Positions 50,326 to 58,084 of a stretch of DNA of 64,000 nucleotides are shown piece after piece (positions within the stretch are counted from its first letter, which is position 1; each line of letters starts with the position of its first letter). Position numbers and translations under genes: made by a program. The stretch is taken from the NCBI RefSeq assembly GCF_001667925.1, contig NZ_LZJR01000154.1, forward strand, positions 1-64,000, read 5' to 3'. The DNA is from Mycobacterium sp. E2479. GTDB taxonomy: Bacteria > Actinomycetota > Actinomycetes > Mycobacteriales > Mycobacteriaceae. The notes beneath the pieces are model-generated. The model saw nothing but the letters and a program-made list of their open reading frames with translations, was not told the origin of the DNA and did no database searches.

Positions 50326-50793
50326 ATGACCAGCACCCAACCCGTGTGGATTTCACCGCGCGGCTATGAGCGGCTACAAAGGGAACTGGCCAGGTTACGT
50401 GAGTTGCACGGCCGCGCAGCCGCTGACAGTCAGTCGGACGACAACGCCATCGCCGTCCAACACGCGTCGCAAACCAGAATCCAACGAATTCATGATTTGT
50501 TGGTCAATGCCGTCGTGGGAAAAGACCCACCCGACGACGGGATCGCCGAGCCTGGCATGGTTTTGACCGTCCGTTACGACGATACCGGTGACACCGAAAC
50601 CTTCCTTTTAGGTGTGCGCGGCACGGAATGCAGCGACATCGAGGTTTACTCCAAGGCATCCCCGCTCGGCGCCGCGGTCGCGGGCGCACGCCCCGGCGAA
50701 CGGCGCACCTATACCCTGCCCAGTGGCGCGACCCTGACCGTCACACTGCTTGAAGCCGTGCCGTACGGAGTTCACACGGCCGGTGTGACGTGA
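50326..50793 (+). CDS. GreA/GreB/Rnk-like protein, copy 2
   Basis: A 155-residue paralogue of the preceding gene: both start M-T-S-T-x-x-V-W and share EPGMVLT-RYD-TG-TETFLLG-RG, SPLG-A-AGARPG and LLEAVPY. The coiled coil (GYERLQRELARLRELHG ... RIQRIHDLLVNAVV) carries N-A-I-A where GreA has N-A-E-Y, so the tip Glu needed for transcript cleavage is missing; a Gre antagonist or Rnk-like role is possible (inference). AGGAGAG lies about 9 nt before the ATG. This is a tandem duplication in a block absent from Mtb. Confidence 0.78.
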   Translation: MTSTQPVWISPRGYERLQRELARLRELHGRAAADSQSDDNAIAVQHASQTRIQRIHDLLVNAVVGKDPPDDGIAEPGMVLTVRYDDTGDTETFLLGVRGTECSDIEVYSKASPLGAAVAGARPGERRTYTLPSGATLTVTLLEAVPYGVHTAGVT

Positions 50794-50926
50794 CGACCGA
50801 TCATCTAGCCGCGATTCAGCACACGGCGCCCGGAGATGTTGAACCACAACCATATACGTCGGGAGCTCAGACACGACGCGTTCAATCGTCCATCACTGGC
50901 GGTCCTGCCCGGGCGGGGGTGATCAC

Positions 50927-51019
50927 ATGATGTTCGAACTAATCGACCCGGTGGCGACAATGTTTCTCCTGCTAGCGGCTGTGGGCCTGATCGTGGCCGT
51001 CGGGTACGGACGCAGCTGA
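50927..51019 (+). CDS. Possible 30-residue single-pass membrane peptide
   Basis: Starts with two ATG codons (50927, 50930) and encodes a short polar N-terminus (MMFELIDPVA), a hydrophobic run of about 18 residues (TMFLLLAAVGLIVAVGY) and GRS. A G-rich stretch (GGGCGGGGGTGATC) lies upstream but is a weak ribosome site. KdpF-like or other small membrane subunits look like this, but no partner gene is nearby. Coding potential is unproven; homologues in other mycobacteria would settle it. Confidence 0.4.
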   Translation: MMFELIDPVATMFLLLAAVGLIVAVGYGRS

Positions 51020-51229
51020 ATCGTCACCGTACCCGAACGCTGATTGAGGCAGGTCGACACGACGCGCCGGCCGCCTCGCGTCGCGCGCCGTACCCATGGT
51101 CCCGCTCGCTGCGCTTGCCGCGTCGGCGACTGGGCTGAGGATTGGGGCGACGCAGATAACGCTGGCACCCGCTGGTGGATCACTTGTCGGATTTCTCAGA
51201 CCTAGACGTGCCGGTGGAGGTCCCGCTTG

Positions 51230-51252
51230 TTGTCGGTGCGCAGACCTAAACT
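51230..51252 (+). promoter_or_regulatory. RecA-independent DNA-damage (PafBC-type) promoter of the SbcDC-like operon
   Basis: TTGTCGGTG (51230-51238), 8 nt, TAAACT (51247-51252): an exact match to the published consensus TTGTCRGTG-N8-TANNNT. Transcription would start near 51259, leaving a 37-nt leader with AGGAGGT for the gene at 51297. Confidence 0.75.
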
Positions 51253-51296
51253 CGCGATGCCCTGGTAAACACGCACTTCGCTAGGAGGTCGCCGGC

Positions 51297-52448
51297 ATGC
51301 GATTCCTGCACACAGCCGACTGGCAGTTGGGCATGACCAGGCACTTCCTCGCTGGTGACGCGCAGCCCCGTTATTCGGCGGCGCGCCGCGACGCGGTTGC
51401 CGGTCTGGGCGTGTTGGCGGCAGAAGTCGGCGCCGAGTTTGTCGTCGTGTCGGGTGATGTCTTCGAACACAATCAGCTTCCGCCCAACGTGGTCGGGCAA
51501 TCCCTGGAAGCCATGCGCGCCATCGGGATTCCGGTGTACCTGTTGCCCGGCAACCACGATCCTCTGGACGCCGCATCGGTGTACACCAGCGCGCTGTTCG
51601 CCGGCGAACGTCCCGACAACGTCGTGGTGCTCGATCGGGGCGGTGTGCATCAGGTCCGTCCCGGGGTCCAGATCGTGGCCGCGCCGTGGCGGTCAAAGGT
51701 GCCGACCACCGACCTGGTCGCCGACGTCCTCGACGACCTGACCGCGGGTGTCAGCACCCGGATCCTCGTCGCACACGGCGGTGTCGACGTCCTGGATCCC
51801 GATCGGGACAAGCCCTCCTTGATCCGGCTCGCCAAGGTCGACGACGCGCTGAGCCGCGGCGCGGTGCACTATGTGGCGCTGGGGGATAAGCACTCGCTCA
51901 CCCAGGTCGGTGACACCGGCCGGGTGTGGTACTCCGGTTCCCCGGAAGTGACCAACTTCGACGATGTGGAATCCGACCCCGGTCATGTCCTGATCGTCGA
52001 CATCGACGAGGCCGACCCGCAGCGGGCGGTCGTCGTGACGCCACGGCACGTCGGAAGCTGGCGGTTCGTCACGATGCACCGGCAGGTCGACACCAGCCGC
52101 GACATCGCCGATCTCGACATGAACCTGGATCTGATCACCGAAAAGGATCGAACCGTGGTGCGTCTGGGGCTGACCGGTTCGTTGACGGTCACCGACCGCG
52201 CCGCGCTGGATGCCTGCCTGGACAAATACGCGCGGCTGTTCGCCTGGCTGGGCCTGTGGGAACGTCGCACCGACCTGGCGGTGATCCCGGCTGACGGCGA
52301 ATTCAGCGACCTCGGTATCGGAGGTTTCGCCGCCGCGGCGGTCGAGGAACTGATGGCCACCGCGCGCGAGGAGGGCTGCGCGACCGCCGCGGATGCGCAG
52401 GCGGCGCTGGCGCTTCTGCTGCGCCTTACCGACCGGGGCGTGGCGTGA
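51297..52448 (+). CDS. SbcD/Mre11-like metallophosphoesterase (Rv1277 type)
   Basis: A 383-residue putative DNA exonuclease subunit. Phosphoesterase motifs are recognisable but altered: HTADWQLG (usual D-x-H becomes D-x-Q), VVSGDVFEHNQ (usual GDxxD becomes GDxxE), intact LPGNHDPLD, VAHGGVD, and ALGDKHSLT (usual G-H-x-H becomes G-D-K-H). The C-terminal 130 residues would be the capping and partner-binding region. The ATG follows AGGAGGT by 7 nt. The partner ATPase overlaps its stop (GTGA). A damage-type promoter lies upstream, supporting a repair role. Confidence 0.87.
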   Translation: MRFLHTADWQLGMTRHFLAGDAQPRYSAARRDAVAGLGVLAAEVGAEFVVVSGDVFEHNQLPPNVVGQSLEAMRAIGIPVYLLPGNHDPLDAASVYTSALFAGERPDNVVVLDRGGVHQVRPGVQIVAAPWRSKVPTTDLVADVLDDLTAGVSTRILVAHGGVDVLDPDRDKPSLIRLAKVDDALSRGAVHYVALGDKHSLTQVGDTGRVWYSGSPEVTNFDDVESDPGHVLIVDIDEADPQRAVVVTPRHVGSWRFVTMHRQVDTSRDIADLDMNLDLITEKDRTVVRLGLTGSLTVTDRAALDACLDKYARLFAWLGLWERRTDLAVIPADGEFSDLGIGGFAAAAVEELMATAREEGCATAADAQAALALLLRLTDRGVA

Positions 52449-55066
52449 AACTGCACCGGCTGACCCTGACCAACTATCGCGGCATTTCGCACCGCGAAAT
52501 CGAATTCCCCGACCATGGCGTGGTGGTGGTGTGCGGCGCTAACGAGATCGGCAAGTCGTCGATGATAGAGGCCCTGGATCTGCTCCTGGAAGCCCGCGAC
52601 CGCTCGACGAAGAAGGAAGTCAAGCAGGTCAAGCCCACCCACAGTGACGTGGGTTCGGAGGTATCCGCGGAAATCAGCTGCGGCCCTTACCGTTTCGTCT
52701 ACCGGAAGCGCTTTCACAAGAAATGCGAGACGGAGCTGACGGTGGTCCGGCCGTGCCGCGAACAACTGACCGGCGACGAAGCCCACGAACGGGTCCGGGC
52801 GATGCTGGCCGAGACGGTGGACAGCGACCTGTGGCACGCCCAGCGGGTGCTGCAGGCGACGTCGACCGCCGCGGTGGATTTGTCCGGGTGCGACGCGCTC
52901 TCGCGGGCGCTCGATGTGGCCGCCGGAGACAGCGGGGGGCTATGCGGCACGGAACCTTTGCTGATTGAACGCATCGACGCCGAATACGGGCGTTACTTCA
53001 CCCCAACCGGACGGCCGACGGGCGAGTGGGCGGCCGCCATAACCCGGCTGGCCGACGCCGAGGCGACGGTCGCCGAGTGCGCGGCGGCCGTTGCCGAGGT
53101 CGACGATCGGGTGGCTCGTCATGCCGTGTTGACCGAGCAGGTGGCCGACCTCTCCCAGCGCCGGATCGCCGCCGGACCGCGGGTTACCGCCGCGCAGGAA
53201 GCCGCCGACAAAATCGCAGCGCTGACCGCGCAGCGGCGAGAAGCTCAACTTGTCGCCGAGGCAGCTGCCGCCACCGTCGCGGCGGCCAACGGCGCCCACA
53301 CAGCACGCCGGCAACTGCTCACCGAGATCGACACCCGGGCCGGTGCCGTAGCCGAAATACAAACGCAGGCACTGGAAGCCGCGGCTGCCCAAGCCGCCGC
53401 TTGCGCGGAGGCCGAAACAGCCGGCGCCGCCCTGCAACAGGCCACCGAGACTCTCGCCGAGCTGGAACGCCGCACGGAAGTTGCTCGGCGCACGGTCGAC
53501 CAACTCACCACCCGCGAAGAGGCCGACCGGCTGACCGCGCGGTTGGCCAAGATCGAGGCCATCGAGCGAGAACGCGAGCGGATTAGCGCTGAGCTCAGCG
53601 TCATCGCCGTCACCGAGGCAGCGCTCCGGCGAATCGAGGACGCCGCGGCCGCGGTCGACCGCACCGGGGACCAGCTGGCACTGACCTCGACGGCCATCGA
53701 ATTCAGCGCCGCCGCAGACATTCAACTGGTCGTCGCCGACCAGCAGATCTCCTTGCCGGCCGGGCAAAGCTGGTCGATCACCGCAGCCGGGCCTACCGCG
53801 GTGGAGGTTCCCGGCGTTCTGACCGCCAGGGTCACCCCGGGTGCGACCACACTGGACATTCACGCCAAACATGCTGCAGCACAAGAAGAGTTTGCGGCGG
53901 CGCTGGCCGCCGGTGACGTGGCCGACCTTGCCGCAGCACGGTCCGCCGATCAGCATCGCCGCGAGCTGCACAGCACCCGCGATCAGCTCACGGCGACTCT
54001 GGCCGGCCTGCATGGTGACGAACAGGTCGACGAGCTGCGGTCGCGGCTGGCGCAGCTGCACGCCGAAGAACTCGCCGGGGCCGAACCTGTTTTCGTGGAT
54101 ATCGGCGCTGCCCGTGCCGAACTCGCCACGGTCCTCCAGGCCCGAGCGGCCGCATCAAGCGAATGCCAGGCCCGTCGTCAGGCCGCTGCCGCCGCCGCGA
54201 CCGGGCTCGCCGAGTTGGCCACGCGGGCAACGGTTCTGCAAAACGCCTTGGAGACTCGGCGCGCCGAGCTGGACGCGGCTGCCGCCCGGCTGGCGGCCGA
54301 GCGCGCGTCGGCCGAGGATGACGAACTCGCGGCCGCGTCGGTCGCAGCGTTGGCTGCGTCTCAGGCAGCGCAACAACGAGTCGCCGAGCTCACCGACGCC
54401 TTGGCCGCGGCATCACCGGACGCGGTCGCCTTCGAGTTGACCGATGCCAAGAAGGAAGCCGACACGCTGCGTGAGCGCTACGAAGAAGCCAGCCGGGCGT
54501 TGCGTGAGGTCACCATCGAACTCTCGGTGTTCGGCACCGAGGGACGCCAGGGCAAGCTCGACGCCGCGGAAACAGAACGCGAGCACGCCGCCACCGAACA
54601 CGGCCAGGTGGGCGGCCGCGCGCGGGCGGCGCAGCTGTTGCGCTCGGTCATGACGCGCCACCGTGACACCACTCGGCGGCGTTACGTTGAGCCCTACCGA
54701 GCGGAACTGCAGCGGCTTGGCCGCCCGGTATTCGGCCCGAGTTTCGAGGTCGATATCGACAGCGACTTATGCATCCGCAGCCGCACGATCAACGGCATTA
54801 CGGTGCCATACGAATCATTGTCGGGTGGCGCGAAGGAGCAACTCGGCATCTTGGCGCGGTTGGCCGGCGCGGCCCTGGTCGCTAAGGAGGACGCCGTCCC
54901 GGTCGTGGTCGACGACGCGCTCGGTTTCACCGACCCGGAGCGGTTGACCAAGATGGGCGAGTTGTTCGACACCGTGGGCACCCACGGACAGGTAATCGTG
55001 CTCACCTGTAGCCCCGAGCGTTACAACGGTGTCAAGGGCGCACACCGCATCGTTCTCAGCGCCTAG
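52445..55066 (+). CDS. SbcC/Rad50-like ATPase (Rv1278 type)
   Basis: An 873-residue SMC-like ATPase. The N-terminal lobe has Walker A VCGANEIGKSSMIEALDLLLE (P-loop GANEIGKS at about 32-39). Ala/Glu-rich coiled coil spans about 200-720; no C-x-x-C zinc hook is visible at its apex, which instead holds a small beta-rich insertion (about 420-480). The C-terminal lobe has signature LSGGAKEQLGILARLAGAAL and Walker B VPVVVDDALGFTDPERL. It should work with the coupled SbcD-like protein at DNA ends. It is about 170 residues shorter than E. coli SbcC. Confidence 0.88.
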   Translation: MKLHRLTLTNYRGISHREIEFPDHGVVVVCGANEIGKSSMIEALDLLLEARDRSTKKEVKQVKPTHSDVGSEVSAEISCGPYRFVYRKRFHKKCETELTVVRPCREQLTGDEAHERVRAMLAETVDSDLWHAQRVLQATSTAAVDLSGCDALSRALDVAAGDSGGLCGTEPLLIERIDAEYGRYFTPTGRPTGEWAAAITRLADAEATVAECAAAVAEVDDRVARHAVLTEQVADLSQRRIAAGPRVTAAQEAADKIAALTAQRREAQLVAEAAAATVAAANGAHTARRQLLTEIDTRAGAVAEIQTQALEAAAAQAAACAEAETAGAALQQATETLAELERRTEVARRTVDQLTTREEADRLTARLAKIEAIERERERISAELSVIAVTEAALRRIEDAAAAVDRTGDQLALTSTAIEFSAAADIQLVVADQQISLPAGQSWSITAAGPTAVEVPGVLTARVTPGATTLDIHAKHAAAQEEFAAALAAGDVADLAAARSADQHRRELHSTRDQLTATLAGLHGDEQVDELRSRLAQLHAEELAGAEPVFVDIGAARAELATVLQARAAASSECQARRQAAAAAATGLAELATRATVLQNALETRRAELDAAAARLAAERASAEDDELAAASVAALAASQAAQQRVAELTDALAAASPDAVAFELTDAKKEADTLRERYEEASRALREVTIELSVFGTEGRQGKLDAAETEREHAATEHGQVGGRARAAQLLRSVMTRHRDTTRRRYVEPYRAELQRLGRPVFGPSFEVDIDSDLCIRSRTINGITVPYESLSGGAKEQLGILARLAGAALVAKEDAVPVVVDDALGFTDPERLTKMGELFDTVGTHGQVIVLTCSPERYNGVKGAHRIVLSA

Positions 55067-55161
55067 CCCTGGCGGCCGCCGATAGCCGACCACTGGTCAG
55101 CCAGATTTGCTGCCGGCTGGTCGCCTTGCCTGCAGAATGGGACCATGGCGGGCCGACGCTG

Positions 55162-56403
55162 ATGACGATGAACGGGAAACGCAGCCGAATACAGGAGAGA
55201 CTGGCGAAACTGCCGGGGGTACGGCCCGTGCGCCGGCCCATCTCCCCGCACAGCGCCGAAGAGTTCGATCTGTACTACGTTCGCTCGGGACGCAAGTCCA
55301 CCCATCCGCTGGTCATCATCCCCGGCGGGCCGGGAGTCGCCTCCGTGCAGATGTACAAGGGGCTGCGGCGGCGGGCCGCGGCGGCCGGCCTCGACGTCAT
55401 CATGATCGAGCACCGCGGGGTAGGAATGTCGCGCCACGACGATTCGGGCGCCGATCTGCCGCCGCAATCGATGACCGTCAACCAGGTGGTCGACGATGTG
55501 GCCGCGGTGCTCGACGACGCTCAAGCCGAGTCGGCCGTCATCTACGGGGCCTCGTATGGCACCTACATCGCGGCGGGCGTCGGGGTGCGCCATCCGCACC
55601 GGGTTCGCGGCATGGTGCTCGATTCACCCCTGTTGTCCCGCCACGACATCGTTATCGTGCGCCGCGCGATCCGCCGGCTGTTGCTGAAGGGTGACAGCCC
55701 CGAAACCGCCTCAGTAGCACCGAAAATGCGCAAACTCGTCGACGCCGGCGTCATGAATGCCACGGCGACCCAGGTCGTCGCGACAATCTACGGGTATGGC
55801 GGAACAGACCTGCTCGAGCGTCAACTCGACCTGCTGCTTGACGAACGAAAGTTGTTGTGGTGGGCGCTGTCCCGATTTATTACCCTGAGCAACCTGCCAT
55901 ACCGTTACGAGGAAGACTTGGTGAGCCGCATTGCGTTCCGTGAACTCGACTACGCGGCCGAACCTGATGGCCTACCGCTCGATCCCGCGATCGCCGAAAG
56001 TAGAGCACGCACCCAACGTGTGACTTTCGAGGACGAGCCCTACGACCTGGCGGCCGAGATGCCGAATTTCGACTGGCCCACCGCGGTGGTTTCTGGAGGT
56101 CGTGACCTGATCACCCCGCCGGCCGTCGCGCACCGTGTCGCGTCGCTGCTGCCGAATGCGGTGCTGTTGAGCTTGCCGAGCATGGCACACAGCGCGCTGG
56201 ATTTTCGTGAGCCCGTGGCGCTCGCCACGGCGGACGCGGTTCGGCGGGGCGACCTGGAGGGCCTCGCCGCACAGGCATCGGCGCTGGACGCGCTGCCGCC
56301 GCGTCCGGAGGTGCGGCTGCTGTGGAAGGCACTCGCAGCGGCGGCCATCGTCGAGGGGGCCCTGCCGATTCCGAGTCGGCTACGGCGGCTCAACGCCGCG
56401 TGA
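55162..56403 (+). CDS. Alpha/beta hydrolase, prolyl aminopeptidase (S33)-like
   Basis: A 413-residue hydrolase. Oxyanion-hole region IIPGGPGVAS, then EHRGVGMS, nucleophile elbow YGASYGTYIAAG (Ser at about 137), acid in VSGGRDLITPP, and His in SMAHSALDF. The large cap domain between the nucleophile and acid suggests a proline iminopeptidase or tripeptidyl aminopeptidase-like enzyme; no signal peptide. The ATG at 55162 is chosen; the frame opens at a TTG at 55126 and another ATG lies at 55168. Mtb has a GMC oxidoreductase (Rv1279) here. Its last 14 nt overlap the convergent oppA. Confidence 0.8.
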   Translation: MTMNGKRSRIQERLAKLPGVRPVRRPISPHSAEEFDLYYVRSGRKSTHPLVIIPGGPGVASVQMYKGLRRRAAAAGLDVIMIEHRGVGMSRHDDSGADLPPQSMTVNQVVDDVAAVLDDAQAESAVIYGASYGTYIAAGVGVRHPHRVRGMVLDSPLLSRHDIVIVRRAIRRLLLKGDSPETASVAPKMRKLVDAGVMNATATQVVATIYGYGGTDLLERQLDLLLDERKLLWWALSRFITLSNLPYRYEEDLVSRIAFRELDYAAEPDGLPLDPAIAESRARTQRVTFEDEPYDLAAEMPNFDWPTAVVSGGRDLITPPAVAHRVASLLPNAVLLSLPSMAHSALDFREPVALATADAVRRGDLEGLAAQASALDALPPRPEVRLLWKALAAAAIVEGALPIPSRLRRLNAA

Positions 56404-58084
56404 AACCGATTGCGGTGTAGTCGAGGTCGGCGAGGCCGGTTGCTCCGAAATTGGCCAGCGAGCTGCGCACCGCGACGTCACCGGGTGACTGGATCAGTGG
56501 AAGGCTGAATCCCTCCGCCCAGATCATCTTGTCCAAATCGTTGGCCAACGCTTGCGCCTTGGCCGGATCGAGCTCTTCCAGTGTGCTTTCGATGGCGGCA
56601 TCGATCTGCCCACTGCCGATCTTGCCGAAATTGCTTTCTCCGTCGGACTTGTAGATCTGGGTCAGCGACGAGAGCGGGAAAGCGTCTCCGAGCCAACCGA
56701 ATTGCGCCATATCAAAATCTCCGACGTTGATGTAGTTGGTGAAGAAGCCGTTGCCCGACCGCGAGACGAGCTCGAGTTTGACGCCGATCTGGGCGAGGCT
56801 GTGCTGGGCGATCTGCGCGAACTGCCGGCTGCCCTGCGCGTCGTAAAACAGATCGCGGATGACCAGCTGCCGGCCGTTCTTCTCTCTGAATTGTCCGGCC
56901 CGCTTCCAGCCGAGCGCGTCAAGCGCTCGGCCGGCGGCGGCCGGGTCGTAGGGCAGCACCGAGCCGTTGTCCTGGTAGCCCTGCTGCCCGGCGACGTAGA
57001 TGTGGTTGCCCAGCGCGGCCGGATCGTTGGTGAGGCCGTACTGGACGACCCTGGCGATGGTCTGCCGATCGATCCCCTTGGCTACCGCTACACGTAACGC
57101 CCGGTCGGCCAGGATCGAGCCCGGGGCGCCATTGAACGTGATGTGCGACCACGCCGGGGCGGGGGCGCGCCGTATCGAGATCCCCTTGGTGCGCCGCGCG
57201 ATGGTCAGCTGGTCGATCGTGCTGACCCCGGTGGCGTCGATCGTGTTGTTCTGCAACGCCGGAAGCCGCGCGGTGTCGTCGAGCACCAGGTAGGTGATGC
57301 TGTCCAGGCGGGGCCGGGCGCCCCACCATTTCGGGTTGCGGCTCAACACGATCCGCTGGGTGGTCCGGTCCAGCGACGAGACGACGAACGGGCCGGCCGA
57401 GGGACCCGGCCCCTGCAGCTGGCCCTTGTTGAACGCCTCGGGGGTGGCCGTCATGCTCTTGGGCAGCAGCATTCCGTTGCCGGCGAACATGCCCCGCCAT
57501 TCGGCGTAAGGCTTCGCGAAGGTCATGATGGCCTGGCGATCGTCGACACCGCGAGTCACCGACGCGACGCGGTCGGCGCCGCCGGGCCCGGCGATCTCGA
57601 AGGTCTTGTCGGCGCCGCTCAGGGCGTGGATCTGGCTGGCGATGTCCTCCCAGGTGATCGGCGTGCCGTCGGACCACACCGCCCGGGGATTGATGGTGTA
57701 CGTAACCACCTGCGGCGCAGTGCCGGTGAGCTCGACGTTGGTGAAGTAGTCGTGGTCGACCGCCGTCGAGCCGTCCGGTCCGATGACGAAGGCCCGCGGC
57801 AGGGTGGCCTTGATCATCGCGGAGACGTCGGCCGAATTGCCATCGATGTGCAGGATGTTGAAGTTCGGCGGAAACTCTGTCAGCGCGAGTCGCAGGTTGC
57901 CGCCATCCTGCAGGGTGGCCGGGTCGTGAGGGTTGACGTCGCTCGTCGAGCCGACCTGCGCGTTATGGCCGGTTTCGGGGATCAACTCGGCGGCCGGCGA
58001 ACAGCCCGGGAGAACCAGCGCGACCGCGAAGAACAGCGACCCGACGCGGGTGCCCGTGGCCGCTTTGACCGCCCGGCTAGACAC
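56390..58084 (-). CDS. oppA: OppA, peptide-binding lipoprotein
   Basis: A 564-residue family-5 solute-binding lipoprotein with lipobox LPGC (Cys at residue 28). Typical elements: GGNLRLALTEFPPNFN, VTYTINPRAVWSDGTPITWEDIASQIHAL, FAKPYAEWRGMF and a C-terminal FSLPLIQSPGDVAV. It delivers oligopeptides (glutathione or bacitracin in studies of the Mtb system, recalled) to OppBCD. The GTG at 58084 overlaps the oppD stop by 8 nt; the order is oppB-C-D-A on the minus strand. Confidence 0.93.
   Translation of the reverse strand: MSSRAVKAATGTRVGSLFFAVALVLPGCSPAAELIPETGHNAQVGSTSDVNPHDPATLQDGGNLRLALTEFPPNFNILHIDGNSADVSAMIKATLPRAFVIGPDGSTAVDHDYFTNVELTGTAPQVVTYTINPRAVWSDGTPITWEDIASQIHALSGADKTFEIAGPGGADRVASVTRGVDDRQAIMTFAKPYAEWRGMFAGNGMLLPKSMTATPEAFNKGQLQGPGPSAGPFVVSSLDRTTQRIVLSRNPKWWGARPRLDSITYLVLDDTARLPALQNNTIDATGVSTIDQLTIARRTKGISIRRAPAPAWSHITFNGAPGSILADRALRVAVAKGIDRQTIARVVQYGLTNDPAALGNHIYVAGQQGYQDNGSVLPYDPAAAGRALDALGWKRAGQFREKNGRQLVIRDLFYDAQGSRQFAQIAQHSLAQIGVKLELVSRSGNGFFTNYINVGDFDMAQFGWLGDAFPLSSLTQIYKSDGESNFGKIGSGQIDAAIESTLEELDPAKAQALANDLDKMIWAEGFSLPLIQSPGDVAVRSSLANFGATGLADLDYTAIGFTRR

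Larger units (their letters stand above)
50794..51296. other. 503-nt region with a possible small ORF and a DNA-damage promoter
   Basis: Between Gre-like copy 2 and the SbcD-like gene. It contains a possible 30-codon membrane peptide (50927-51019) and, at the far end, a RecA-NDp-type promoter (51230-51252) with ribosome site AGGAGGT at 51283-51289. CAGACCTA occurs twice (51207-51214 and 51241-51248). Nothing else recognisable was seen in 50794-50926 or 51020-51229. Confidence 0.6.

Noticed and set aside
51045..51130. GC-rich inverted stretches around the CGCGCCGGC and CGCTCGCTGCGC blocks as another member of the dispersed repeat family
   Set aside because: They lack the GGTGACCCGC and GCGATCACC ends that define the family.
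47266..51296. DosR (dormancy) box upstream of the Rv1733c-family or Gre-like genes
   Set aside because: I looked for a GGGAC-N-GTCCC palindrome in each gap of this block and found none.
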